Below, one piece after another: positions 26,097 through 34,853 of a stretch of DNA of 64,000 bases (position 1 is its first letter; every line of letters starts with the position of its first letter). Where the stretch lies: assembly GCF_012641435.1 (NCBI RefSeq), contig NZ_JABAIJ010000001.1, forward strand, positions 1,426,001-1,490,000. Direction: 5' to 3'. A model generated the notes under the pieces. It did no database searches. It was not told the DNA's origin and saw only the letters and a list, made by a program, of their open reading frames with translations. The translations under genes and the position numbers were made by a program. Origin of the DNA: Rhizobium sp. P38BS-XIX. GTDB taxonomy: Bacteria > Pseudomonadota > Alphaproteobacteria > Rhizobiales > Rhizobiaceae.

Positions 26097-26864
26097 TCAG
26101 GCGTCCAGACTGCTCTGGAGAAGCCCCGTCAGATAATCGGCCACGACCCCTTGGCCGACGTCGTCTCGAATGAGGTCGTTGCGGACCTCGATCATTACAT
26201 TATGCAATCCGTTGGCCAGCCCATGCAGCTTGAGCGTATGGGTGACGCCGTCTTCAGGCCCATAAGGCTGGTTGCGTTCAGTCTGATAAAGCGGCGCTTC
26301 CGCCGCGGCCTCCAGCATGCGATCGGCCAGCCAACGGTCGTCGTCATGCAGAATGCCAAGCTCCACGGCACGCGCTTTGCCATTGTAGATCGGCGTGAAG
26401 CTGTGGATTGTCACGATCACGGTTTTTTGTCCGCGCGCCGCCCTTTCCTTCAGAAGCGCCCGGATACGATCGTGAAACGGTCTGTAGAGACCGTCCGTGC
26501 GGGCTTGCCTGTCGTCCTCGGCAAGATGCTGGTTGCCGGGGATCGTATAAATCTCGCTGGTTTCCGGCATTGCGCCGGCACTTTCCGGCGGTCGGTTGCA
26601 ATCGTAAATCAGGCGCGAAAAACGCTGGAACACCAGCGTCGCGTTCAAGCTTGCCGATATGTTCCTTGCAACCGCGAGTGCGCCCGGGTCCCACGCAATG
26701 TGACTGGAAAGAGCTTCGTCCGACAAACCGAGATTGCCGAAGCGCTCCGGCAAGTCACGGGACGCATGCTCGCAAACGAGCAATACGGTGCTCTTTCCGT
26801 CGGGCCTTTCGACCGCAACACAATCCCCGTCAGCTTTCGTCAAAATGCCTTGCTGTGCAAGCAT
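26097..26864 (-). CDS. N-formylglutamate amidohydrolase-family protein
   Basis: A 255-residue member of the FGase family (HutG-like), zinc-dependent hydrolases that cleave an N-acyl group from glutamate. Marks: LLVCEHASRDLP with a likely metal-binding Glu-His, YDCNRPPES, the IHSFTPIYNG motif and VMIEVRNDLI. No other histidine-utilisation gene is nearby. Instead it precedes the permease/ligase/dehydrogenase run on the same strand (126-base gap), so it may hydrolyse a gamma-glutamyl or N-acyl intermediate there; that is inference. It is divergent from the RpiR regulator. Confidence 0.83.
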   Translation of the reverse strand: MLAQQGILTKADGDCVAVERPDGKSTVLLVCEHASRDLPERFGNLGLSDEALSSHIAWDPGALAVARNISASLNATLVFQRFSRLIYDCNRPPESAGAMPETSEIYTIPGNQHLAEDDRQARTDGLYRPFHDRIRALLKERAARGQKTVIVTIHSFTPIYNGKARAVELGILHDDDRWLADRMLEAAAEAPLYQTERNQPYGPEDGVTHTLKLHGLANGLHNVMIEVRNDLIRDDVGQGVVADYLTGLLQSSLDA

Positions 26865-26944
26865 CCGAGACGCCCCATCGCCGATTAATAAAATCTTTAT
26901 AAGAAAAGAATTCTTCAGCTTTTGATCGCTGTCAACCGCAAACT

Positions 26945-26995
26945 GAAATTATTTCTTCATTTGTGACATTGACTCGAAATATGACAGCGTTGTTA
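26945..26995. promoter_or_regulatory. divergent promoter region with candidate RpiR operator elements
   Basis: Between the N-formylglutamate amidohydrolase-like gene (-) and the RpiR gene (+) lie a perfect palindrome GAAATTATTTC (26945-26955) and the word GCGTTGTTA (26987-26995). The latter recurs inside the inverted repeat at 28003-28024 before the transporter genes. Shared words at both promoters suggest autoregulation by the RpiR protein. Confidence 0.45.
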
Positions 26996-27044
26996 TATCC
27001 TGAAAGGTAGGCGGCATAAGACCGCTCCGGGGAGCAAAAATCGA

Positions 27045-27917
27045 GTGAACAATGCGTCGAAGACAGTTTCTGACGTCATCAATGCGCGCTTCGAAACGTT
27101 GACGCGCGCCGAAAAGCAGCTGGCTAAGAGTCTGCTCGACAATTATCCCGTCTCCGGACTGGGCAGCATCACGACCGTCGCTGAAAATGCGCGCGTATCC
27201 ACGCCGACTGTGGCGCGCATGGTGCAGAAGCTCGGCTATAAAGGTTATCCGGATTTTCAGGCGCATCTCCACCTGGAGGTGGAAGCGACCATTTCCAATC
27301 CGCTGACCAAACACGACCGCTGGGCCTCGAAGGCGCCGGGAACACATATCCTCAATCGATTTGCCGATGCCATCATGGGCAACCTGCGTCAGACCCTGTC
27401 TGACATCGATGTTGTCACATTCGACAGCGTTGCCACCCTGCTATCAGAAAGAAAACGCGGCCTTTATTTCGTGGGCGGCCGCATCACGGGATCGCTTGCC
27501 GAGTATTTCTTCACCCACATGCAGGTTATCCGCCCGAACACGACGCTGCTTTCATCCAATTCCAGCACCTGGCCGCAATATGTTTTGAATATGAATCCCG
27601 GCGATCTGATCGTCATATTCGACATCCGACGCTACGAGCAGGAAATGGTCAATCTGGCTGCCGCCGCACGCCGCCGCGGCGCGGAAATCATCGTCTTCAC
27701 CGACCAATGGGCGACGCCCGCAGCAAAGCATGCCAAGCACACGTTTCGCGTGCAGATCGAGGCGCCGTCCGCCTGGGATTCATCGGTTGTCACTCTCTTC
27801 ATCGTCGAGGCCCTGATCGAAGCCGTGCAAAGCTCGACATGGGATGAAACGAGCGAGCGCATGAAAACGCTGGAAGGCCTTTTCGAGCAGACAAAATTAT
27901 TTCGTAAGCTGAGCTAA
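27045..27917 (+). CDS. MurR/RpiR-family transcriptional regulator
   Basis: A 290-residue regulator: N-terminal helix-turn-helix (about residues 1-77, with TVAENARVSTPTVARMVQKLGYKGYPDFQ) and a C-terminal SIS sugar-phosphate-binding domain (about 120-250, GLYFVGGRITGSLAEYF and LIVIFDIRRYEQEMVNLA). Such proteins sense phosphosugars or related ligands and control the neighbouring transport genes. The start is GTG at 27045 with GGGGAG 9 bases before. It lies 187 bases upstream of an ABC importer on the same strand and divergent from the amine-catabolic run, so it may control either or both. Confidence 0.9.
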   Translation: MNNASKTVSDVINARFETLTRAEKQLAKSLLDNYPVSGLGSITTVAENARVSTPTVARMVQKLGYKGYPDFQAHLHLEVEATISNPLTKHDRWASKAPGTHILNRFADAIMGNLRQTLSDIDVVTFDSVATLLSERKRGLYFVGGRITGSLAEYFFTHMQVIRPNTTLLSSNSSTWPQYVLNMNPGDLIVIFDIRRYEQEMVNLAAAARRRGAEIIVFTDQWATPAAKHAKHTFRVQIEAPSAWDSSVVTLFIVEALIEAVQSSTWDETSERMKTLEGLFEQTKLFRKLS

Positions 27918-28002
27918 GGGGAACGAAAGCACAAAATTGCGGGCCATGAAGCTGTGCGAAATGGAGCGACTGTCACACTTGTCGATTAGAAGCAAATCAA
28001 CC

Positions 28003-28024
28003 GCGTTGTTAGTAATCACAACGC
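28003..28024. promoter_or_regulatory. inverted repeat upstream of the ABC importer, candidate RpiR operator
   Basis: GCGTTGT (28003-28009), 8-base spacer, ACAACGC (28018-28024): a perfect 7-bp inverted repeat, 80 bases before the binding-protein start. Its left arm plus two bases, GCGTTGTTA, also occurs in the RpiR promoter at 26987. Confidence 0.5.
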
Positions 28025-28103
28025 TTTGAAGCCGTCACACAACCTTCATGTAACGTCATTAACAGCAACGCCAGGCACTGAAAACCCTAAAGGAGGAAAT
28101 GCA

Positions 28104-29207
28104 GTGATCTCGAAAGTTCATCGTCTTCTGACAATCTCCACCGCGATGCTCGTCGCTTCGACGGCTATTGCGGCCGCAGAACCGAGCGCCGATCTGATCG
28201 CCGCTGCCAAGAAGGAAGGCACGCTGACCACGATCGCCCTGCCCCACAACTGGTGCGGTTATGGCGACCTGATCGCAGCATTCAAGGCGAAGTACGGCAT
28301 TGAAGTCAACGAACTGAACCCGGATGCCGGTTCGGGCGATGAAGTCGAAGCAATCCGCGCCAACAAGGGCAACACCGGCCCGCAGGCTCCTGATGTGATC
28401 GACGTCGGTCTCTCCTTCGGCCCGACCGCCAAGAAGGAAGGCCTGCTGCAGCCGTACAAGGTTTCCACCTGGGACTCCATTCCGGACAGCGCCAAGGATT
28501 CCGAAGGCTACTGGTACGGCGACTATTACGGCGTTCTCTCCTTCGTCACCAACAAGGACGTTGTAAAGAACCCGCCGAAGGATTGGGCTGACCTTCAGAA
28601 GCCGGAATACGCCAACACCGTTTCGCTCGCTGGCGATCCGCGCACCTCGAACCAGGCTGTTCAGGCCGTTTACGCCGCTGGTCTCGCAGCTGGCGAAAAG
28701 GATCCGGCTAAGATCGGCGCTGCTGGCCTCGACTACTTCGCCAAGCTCAACAAGGCTGGCAACTTCGTTCCGGTTATCGGCAAGTCCGCTTCGCTCGCTC
28801 AGGGCGCGACCCCGATCGTCGTGGCCTGGGACTACAACGGTCTTTCCTGGCGCGACAGCCTGAACGGCAACCCGCCGGTTGAAGTCACCGTTCCGGCTTC
28901 GGGCGTTATCGCTGGCGTTTATGTTCAGGCGATCTCGGCTTTCGCTCCGCATCCGAACGCTGCCAAGCTCTGGATGGAATTCCTGTATTCTGACGAAGGT
29001 CAGGTTGGCTGGCTGAAGGGCTATTGCCACCCGATCCGCTTCAATGATCTGGCTAAGAACAAGAAGGTTCCGCAGGAACTTCTCGACAAGCTGCCGCCGG
29101 CTGCCGCCTATGAAAAGGCCGTATTCCCGACGCTCGACGAGCAGGATGCCGGCAACAAGGCAATTACCACCAAGTGGGATTCCGTCGTCGGTTCGAACGT
29201 TCAGTAA
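28104..29207 (+). CDS. ABC transporter periplasmic binding protein (PotD/Fe-type, substrate unknown)
   Basis: A 367-residue extracellular solute-binding protein. The start is GTG at 28104, just after AAGGAGGAAAT; it yields a signal peptide cut after AIAAA-E. The mature part begins ADLIAAAKKEGTLTTIALP, a pattern shared with iron- and aminoethylphosphonate-type binding proteins, and contains WYGDYYGVLSFVTNKD and WDYNGLSW. Codon use is even more biased than in the neighbours, as expected for an abundant binding protein. A hairpin terminator follows, so this gene should be expressed well above the permeases. The ligand cannot be assigned; with an RpiR regulator a sugar-like or polyamine-like compound is plausible. 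Confidence 0.87.
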   Translation: MISKVHRLLTISTAMLVASTAIAAAEPSADLIAAAKKEGTLTTIALPHNWCGYGDLIAAFKAKYGIEVNELNPDAGSGDEVEAIRANKGNTGPQAPDVIDVGLSFGPTAKKEGLLQPYKVSTWDSIPDSAKDSEGYWYGDYYGVLSFVTNKDVVKNPPKDWADLQKPEYANTVSLAGDPRTSNQAVQAVYAAGLAAGEKDPAKIGAAGLDYFAKLNKAGNFVPVIGKSASLAQGATPIVVAWDYNGLSWRDSLNGNPPVEVTVPASGVIAGVYVQAISAFAPHPNAAKLWMEFLYSDEGQVGWLKGYCHPIRFNDLAKNKKVPQELLDKLPPAAAYEKAVFPTLDEQDAGNKAITTKWDSVVGSNVQ

Positions 29208-29221
29208 TCTAAGTTAACATG

Positions 29222-29256
29222 ACCTCCCCGTTTCGACGGGGAGGTTTCCGTTTTTC
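29222..29256 (+). terminator. intercistronic terminator/attenuator after the binding-protein gene
   Basis: ACCTCCCCG (29222-29230), loop TTTCGA, CGGGGAGGT (29237-29245), then TTTCCGTTTTT. It sits between the binding-protein gene and the permeases of the same system, a usual way to make binding protein in excess. Confidence 0.8.
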
Positions 29257-29279
29257 TGACGCCGTGGATTGGGCCACTC

Positions 29280-30170
29280 ATGAGCATCGCCACAACATCA
29301 ACGATCAGTTCCTCCTCCATGATCAATAGGCGTGTCGTTGTCGATTGGCTGGGCATAGCGCCCTTCCTGATCTTCGCGCTGCTGTTTTTGATCCTGCCGA
29401 CTGTCTATTTGGTCGCCGGCGCATTTCTAACGCCAGATGGAAGCTTCACGCTCAAGAACATCGCGGATCTGTTCACGCCGACGATCATGAGCGCCTACTG
29501 GATCAGTATCAAAATCTCGTTCGTTTCGGCCATCGGCGGCGCTATAATCGGCTTTTACCTTGCCTGGGCGCTGGTTCTCGGCGGCTTGCCGACTTGGATA
29601 CGCCACGCGTTTCTGACCTTTTCGGGCGTCGCCTCAAATTTTGCCGGCGTGCCGCTAGCCTTCTCGTTCATAGCAACACTGGGTCGGCAGGGCCTGGTTA
29701 CCGTGTTGCTCGCGCATTTCGGTTTAAATCTCTATTCCACCGGCTTCAATCTTCTCAGCTTTCTTGGCCTGACCATTACCTATATGTACTTCCAGATCCC
29801 GCTGATGGTGCTGATCATTACGCCGGCGCTTGACGGGATGAAGAAGGAATGGCGTGAAGCTGCATCCATTCTCGGCGCAACCAACGGTCAATATTGGCTG
29901 ATGGTCGCTCTACCGATCCTGTGGCCGAGCCTCCTGGGCACGACTTTGCTGTTGTTCGCCAACTCTTTTGGTGCCATCGCGACGGCAATTGCGCTCACCG
30001 GCAGCTCCCTGAATATCGTTCCGATCGTGCTCTACGCACAGATCCGCGGCGACGTGCTGCACAATGCCAACCTTGGCTATGCGCTGGCGCTCGGCATGAT
30101 CGTCATCACCGGTGTTTCCAACGTCATCTATATTTTGATGCGCATGCGCGCTGAACGGTGGCAGAAATGA
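29280..30170 (+). CDS. ABC transporter permease (PotB-like)
   Basis: A 296-residue inner-membrane permease with six helices and the cytoplasmic EAA loop EWREAASILGATNGQYW, which docks onto the ATPase. It opens with WLGIAPFLIFALLFLILPTVYLV, typical of the CysT/PotB group. Its stop overlaps the second permease's start by 4 bases (ATGA). It should pair with the PotC-like protein to form the channel. Confidence 0.9.
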   Translation: MSIATTSTISSSSMINRRVVVDWLGIAPFLIFALLFLILPTVYLVAGAFLTPDGSFTLKNIADLFTPTIMSAYWISIKISFVSAIGGAIIGFYLAWALVLGGLPTWIRHAFLTFSGVASNFAGVPLAFSFIATLGRQGLVTVLLAHFGLNLYSTGFNLLSFLGLTITYMYFQIPLMVLIITPALDGMKKEWREAASILGATNGQYWLMVALPILWPSLLGTTLLLFANSFGAIATAIALTGSSLNIVPIVLYAQIRGDVLHNANLGYALALGMIVITGVSNVIYILMRMRAERWQK

Positions 30171-30955
30171 AACTTCAAAAATTCTTTGCCTGGGTCGCGG
30201 TTGCCATCGGCCTTATTTATTTCCTCGTGCCACTTATCGGCACGCTGGAATTCTCGCTGCGCATGCGGCGCGGTGCCTATAGCTTCGACGCCTATGCGTC
30301 CGTTTTTTCGGACTTCAGCTTCATCGTCGCCTTTGCCTTCTCGATGCTGATGGCGCTGCTGACAATTATCTTCGGCATGTTGATCGTCGTGCCGACTGCC
30401 TATTGGGTGCGGCTGCGGCTCCCACAGATCCGGCCATTTGTAGAGTTTATCACGCTGATGCCGCTGGTTATTCCAGCCATCGTCATCGTATTCGGCTATC
30501 TCCGACTCTATAATTCATCGTCGATCCTGCCGCTCACAGGCTACAACTCGACAACGAATATTCTGCTTGTCTGCTCCTACATTGTATTGTCGCTTCCTTA
30601 TATGTATCGTTCGGTCGATACGGCCATGCGGACCATTGACGTCGGCACGCTGACCGAAGCGGCCGAAAGCCTCGGTGCAAAATGGACGACGATCATGTTC
30701 AAATGCATCTTTCCAAATGTGATGAGCGGCGTGCTTTCCGGAGCATTCATCACGCTTGCGATCGTCATGGGTGAATTCACCATGGCGTCGTTGCTCAACC
30801 GCCCGGCATTTGGCCCCTATATGCAGCTCGTCGGCGCCAATAGAGCTTATGAACCGTCGGCTTTGGCGATCATCGCGCTCGCCGTTACCTGGCTCAGCAT
30901 GGGTCTTCTCCAGCTGGTCTCCCGTTTCTCAAAATCCGCTCCGATTAAGGCGTAA
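30167..30955 (+). CDS. ABC transporter permease (PotC-like)
   Basis: A 262-residue permease with six helices; EAA loop LTEAAESLGAKWTTIMF. The ATG at 30167 is inside the previous gene's stop codon; a GTG at 30158 is an alternative but less likely start. The family (CysW/PotC) is the usual partner of PotB-like permeases in importers of polyamines, iron or phosphonate-type compounds. It is followed 11 bases later by the ATPase gene. Confidence 0.9.
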   Translation: MKLQKFFAWVAVAIGLIYFLVPLIGTLEFSLRMRRGAYSFDAYASVFSDFSFIVAFAFSMLMALLTIIFGMLIVVPTAYWVRLRLPQIRPFVEFITLMPLVIPAIVIVFGYLRLYNSSSILPLTGYNSTTNILLVCSYIVLSLPYMYRSVDTAMRTIDVGTLTEAAESLGAKWTTIMFKCIFPNVMSGVLSGAFITLAIVMGEFTMASLLNRPAFGPYMQLVGANRAYEPSALAIIALAVTWLSMGLLQLVSRFSKSAPIKA

Positions 30956-30966
30956 GGTTCCCCGCT

Positions 30967-32028
30967 ATGGCTTTTCTCGAACTCACCCACATCAAGAAGT
31001 CCTTTGGCGACGTTCACGTCGTTCACGATTTCAACATGAAAATCGAGAAGGGAGAATTCATTTCCTTCCTCGGGCCGTCGGGTTGCGGCAAGACGACCGT
31101 GCTGCGCATGATCGCCGGCTTCGAAACCCCGACGGCCGGCAGCTTGACGATCAACGGCAAGGATCAGCGGCCGCTTAAGCCGAACCAGCGCAATATCGGC
31201 ATGGTCTTTCAGGCCTACGCGCTGTTTCCGAATATGACGGTGCATGACAACGTCGCTTTCGGCCTGAAGGTTGCCGGCGTGGCAAAGCCTGAAATTGACA
31301 AGCGCGTGAAGGAGATGCTTGCCCTTATCAAGCTCGATCATCTCGCCAGCCGCTTCCCCTATCAGATGTCCGGCGGCCAGCAGCAGCGCGTTGCACTCGC
31401 ACGCGCCATCGCCGTCAAGCCGCAGGTCCTCCTGCTCGACGAGCCGCTCTCTGCTCTCGACGCCAAAATCCGCGTATCCTTGCGCGAGGAAATTCGCGCG
31501 ATCCAGCAGCAGCTTGGCATCACCACGGTTTTCGTGACGCACGACCAGGAAGAAGCTCTGTCGATTTCGGATCGCATCGTCGTCATGAACGCCGGCCGCG
31601 CCGACCAGATCGGCACGCCGTTCGAAATCTACAACACGCCGGCCACGCGCTTCGTCGCCTCCTTCGTCGGTACGCTGAACCTGATCGAAGGCAAGGTCGT
31701 CGATCCCGACAGCAACCGCATCATGATCGGCGATCAGGGCGTGACCCTGAAGCAATCGGTCACGGCCTACAAGCCCGGCGATACCGTATCCCTCGCCCTG
31801 CGTCCCGAAGCCGGCTCTCTGGCGGAATCGGCCAAGGGCGACACCGCTCTGACCGGTGAAGTGTCTTCGGCGCACTTCCTGGGTTCGGTCATCCGCACCC
31901 GCATGAACGTTGCCGGCAACACGATTTCCTTCGACATGTTCAACAGCCCGGGAATGATGCCTCCGAGCGTTGGCGAGAAGGTAACGCTGCGCTTCGCCTC
32001 ATCGGACCTGCTCGTCATTCAGGATTGA
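30967..32028 (+). CDS. ABC transporter ATP-binding protein (PotA-like)
   Basis: A 353-residue ATPase that powers the importer. Walker A GPSGCGKTT, Q-loop VFQAYALFPNM, signature MSGGQQQRVALARA, Walker B LLLDEPLSALD and H-loop FVTHDQEEALSISD are all intact. A C-terminal TOBE-type domain (about residues 240-350) is present, as in PotA/FbpC proteins. It is the last gene of the RpiR-linked transport unit and is followed by a strong terminator. Confidence 0.92.
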   Translation: MAFLELTHIKKSFGDVHVVHDFNMKIEKGEFISFLGPSGCGKTTVLRMIAGFETPTAGSLTINGKDQRPLKPNQRNIGMVFQAYALFPNMTVHDNVAFGLKVAGVAKPEIDKRVKEMLALIKLDHLASRFPYQMSGGQQQRVALARAIAVKPQVLLLDEPLSALDAKIRVSLREEIRAIQQQLGITTVFVTHDQEEALSISDRIVVMNAGRADQIGTPFEIYNTPATRFVASFVGTLNLIEGKVVDPDSNRIMIGDQGVTLKQSVTAYKPGDTVSLALRPEAGSLAESAKGDTALTGEVSSAHFLGSVIRTRMNVAGNTISFDMFNSPGMMPPSVGEKVTLRFASSDLLVIQD

Positions 32029-32071
32029 TAATGACCCCTGCACTTCAGGGAAACTTTGAAAAATTATTCGC

Positions 32072-32107
32072 AAACGCCGGGTCAAAAGCCCGGCGTTTTT
32101 CTTTGAT
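32072..32107 (+). terminator. terminator of the ABC importer operon
   Basis: AAACGCCGGG (32072-32081), loop TCAAAAG, CCCGGCGTTT (32089-32098), extending into TTTCTTTG. It separates the transporter from the riboswitch-controlled ribH2. Confidence 0.9.
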
Positions 32108-32135
32108 TTTCATGCGGGAAAGCATCTATAGTCCA

Positions 32136-32279
32136 CGCGTTCTCAGGGCGGGGTGCAATTCCCCACCGGCGGTATGGGGATTTTCCCCGAGCCCGCGAGC
32201 GCCTTCCGGTTTCGGAAGGGTCAGCAGATCCGGTGAGATGCCGGAGCCGACGGTATAGTCCGGATGGAAGAGAGCAAGC
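32136..32279 (+). promoter_or_regulatory. FMN riboswitch (RFN element)
   Basis: The conserved blocks of the FMN aptamer occur in order: TCAGGGCGGGGTGCAATTCC, CCACCGGCGGTA, AGCCCGCGAGCG, GTCAGCAGATCCGGTG, GCCGGAGCCGACGGT and TAGTCCGGATGGAAGAGAG. It lies about 90 bases upstream of ribH2. Past the aptamer, CTCCGCGCGGGGAG and a CAAGGG...CCCTTG pair next to the ribosome site (GAAAGG, 32356-32361) could form the expression platform, acting on translation. Binding of FMN would lower lumazine synthase production. Confidence 0.95.
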
Positions 32280-32357
32280 AGAGTCGCACCCTTCTCCGCG
32301 CGGGGAGTGCTGCTATTTTGCGTGTTCGCCCAAGGGATAATTGACAACAACCCTTGA

Positions 32358-32846
<489 letters not shown>

Positions 32847-32900
32847 TTTTAGCATGGTGGAGGCGCGGCATCGGCCCGCCTCCATGTCCACAAGGGAGAA

Positions 32901-33257
32901 ATGTCTGTGACCGTCCTACGCATCATCCCAAACCTGCCCGCCGCCGATCCCGATGCAGCCCGCCTTTTCTACCACGATCTGCTCGGCCTTGATGTCGTCA
33001 TGGATCATGGCTGGATACTCACCTTCGCGTCCGAAGCAGCAACGGTTCCGCAGGTCAGCGTGGCCAGCGAAGGCGGCTCCGGCACGATCGTCCCCGATCT
33101 ATCGATCGAGGTCGATGACGTCGATGCGCTCTACCACCGGGCCACGACCATGGGCTTCGGCATCCTCTACGACCTCACCGACGAACCCTGGGGCGTTCGT
33201 CGCTTCTACGTCCGCGACCCGTTCGGCAAGGTGATCAATATCCTGTCGCACCAGTAG
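32901..33257 (+). CDS. VOC-superfamily (glyoxalase/bleomycin-resistance-like) protein
   Basis: A 118-residue single VOC domain: IIPNLPAADPDAARLFYHDLLGLDVVMDHG at the start of the first beta-alpha-beta unit and VRRFYVRDPFGKVINILSHQ at the end. Such small proteins are metal-dependent lyases or isomerases, or drug-binding resistance proteins; no substrate is apparent. An 8-bp hairpin (TGGAGGCG/CGCCTCCA, 32858-32884) lies between it and ribH2, so it may be only partly co-transcribed. It converges on the GntR gene. Confidence 0.82.
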   Translation: MSVTVLRIIPNLPAADPDAARLFYHDLLGLDVVMDHGWILTFASEAATVPQVSVASEGGSGTIVPDLSIEVDDVDALYHRATTMGFGILYDLTDEPWGVRRFYVRDPFGKVINILSHQ

Positions 33258-33283
33258 AAATGCGAGCGAACGGCCAGACCCGT

Positions 33284-34012
33284 CTAGCGAAGGTCGACGT
33301 TGAAAGTGATCCGCTCTGCCGACCACATCGATTCAGAATAGGTGATTGGCACCCCTTCCATGTCGGCGTCCAGCTTGCGGGTAATGAGCAGCGGAACGGA
33401 TTTCGGCTGCCGCAAGAGCCTTGCCTCCTCCGCAGTCGGCATCCGCGCCTCGATCTCCGTCGAGAGACGCTCGTAGTCGGTTACGCCATAGCTGGCGAGT
33501 GCTGCCGATATGGTTGGATGTTGCAATCGCGCTTGATCGAAATCCGGAAAACGTTCGGCCGGATAATAGGAATCTCCCAGTTCGATCGGCATGCCGTCGG
33601 CCGTCATGACGCCGCGTCGATGGATGACTGCCGCACCGACGGCAAGCTTCAGATAGGCGGCGACGCGCTCTGTTGACGGGATGACCTCGTGAACAAGAAG
33701 CTCGCCGCCTGGCTCAAAACCCTGCTCAATGAGGTTCTTGGAGAAACGCGTTCGCCTGGACAGGTTATAGTCGAGGACGCCCTTGTGGACGAAGGTTCCC
33801 CGCCCCTGCTCGGCGCGAACCAGCCCACGCTGCTCCAGGTGGCCCAATGCCTGACGGACCGTAAAACGGCTAACCCCAAAACGCTGCATCAGCTCGGGTT
33901 CAGTCGGCAGTTTCTCGCCCGGCGCAAAAATCCCGGCGGCGATGTCAGTCGCCAGGATTTCACCGATCTGATGCCAGAGCGCGCTGCCGCCCTTACGGTC
34001 GATCGTCTCCAT
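33284..34012 (-). CDS. GntR-family regulator with UTRA domain, PhnF-like
   Basis: A regulator of about 242 residues: winged helix (about 10-75, GEKLPTEPELMQRFGVSRFT) and a UTRA ligand domain (about 90-240). The sequence pattern, with RTRFSKNLIEQGFEPGGELL and DSYYPAERFPDF, is close to PhnF, the phosphonate-utilisation regulator, but no phn genes are in the window. ATG 34012 begins one base after the stop of the upstream methyltransferase gene; a GTG at 34021 would overlap it and is an alternative start. The pair is an operon, so the regulator's target may include the methyltransferase. Confidence 0.85.
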   Translation of the reverse strand: METIDRKGGSALWHQIGEILATDIAAGIFAPGEKLPTEPELMQRFGVSRFTVRQALGHLEQRGLVRAEQGRGTFVHKGVLDYNLSRRTRFSKNLIEQGFEPGGELLVHEVIPSTERVAAYLKLAVGAAVIHRRGVMTADGMPIELGDSYYPAERFPDFDQARLQHPTISAALASYGVTDYERLSTEIEARMPTAEEARLLRQPKSVPLLITRKLDADMEGVPITYSESMWSAERITFNVDLR

Positions 34013-34013
34013 C

Positions 34014-34700
34014 TCAGACACGCTTCTCCAGCCGGAACAGCAGCTTGTATTCAGCTGGATAGCTCAGGGCATCGAGGATGCTTGGATAATATTTGCGATC
34101 CTTCGTGGCACGCACAAAACCATCATAGCCGAAGCGCCGGACGGAGACATCGAAGCCGGCGGCGGTGAAGGCTTCGATATAGTCCTGCGGAGAACGATCC
34201 TGCATCGGCGCATTGCTGTTGTTGCCGATAAGTTCAAGCCACTTCGGCCATAGCGGCATTTCATTATGGCAGCCGGTCACTGCGTAATAGACGCCGCCAT
34301 TGTGCAAGGCCTGGAACATCCCCTCGGCATGCTCTCTCAGCTCCGGCAACAGATAGATCACCTCATAGCTGAAGGCGACGTCGAACGTGTCGGCAAAGGC
34401 CGAAAGATCGGTCGTGACATGAAACTGCAGAGGCATATTGCCGGTGGCTTCGACGGCGGCAGCCACAGACTCCGAAGCGATATCGATGCCGACACCGCGT
34501 CGCAACGGGCGCATCGCGTGGAGCAGCCGCAGGAAGCCGCCACGATTGCAGCCAAAATCCAGGACCGTCTTCGAGGAAAAATCCCGTTCCGGCACCGTCT
34601 CAATGAAATGCCGCCAATATGGGCTATGCGATTCCGCCATTGCGACGTCACCTTGCGGTTCCTTGTGCCAGGTGGCGTAAGTCGTTGCTGCGCTCGTCAT
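34014..34700 (-). CDS. class I SAM-dependent methyltransferase, substrate unknown
   Basis: A 228-residue methyltransferase with motif I VLDFGCNRGGFLRLL near residue 45, an acidic second strand GVGIDIASESV, and the DVAFSYEVIYLLPELREHAEG segment that matches motif IV/V of the small-molecule methyltransferase group. The C-terminal region (PAEYKLLFRLEKRV) is a beta strand typical of the fold. It is co-transcribed with the PhnF-like regulator. No substrate can be proposed. Confidence 0.8.
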   Translation of the reverse strand: MTSAATTYATWHKEPQGDVAMAESHSPYWRHFIETVPERDFSSKTVLDFGCNRGGFLRLLHAMRPLRRGVGIDIASESVAAAVEATGNMPLQFHVTTDLSAFADTFDVAFSYEVIYLLPELREHAEGMFQALHNGGVYYAVTGCHNEMPLWPKWLELIGNNSNAPMQDRSPQDYIEAFTAAGFDVSVRRFGYDGFVRATKDRKYYPSILDALSYPAEYKLLFRLEKRV

Positions 34701-34800
34701 GATGCTCTCGCTGTTGGAGTGGGGTGATCTTCTGTTATCAGGCCTTCATGACAATCGAATGAATTCGTCCGGACGACCGGACTTATAAAGAAGGGCAAAT

Positions 34801-34829
34801 AAAAAAGGCCCTGCCGAAGCAGGGCCTCT
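34801..34829 (-). terminator. terminator of the sugar ABC operon
   Basis: AGGCCCTGC (34806-34814), tetraloop CGAA, GCAGGGCCT (34819-34827); on the minus strand it is followed by TTTTTT. It lies 25 bases after the ATPase stop. Confidence 0.93.
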
Positions 34830-34853
34830 TACAAAAAGATTGCTCGAAGTGGC

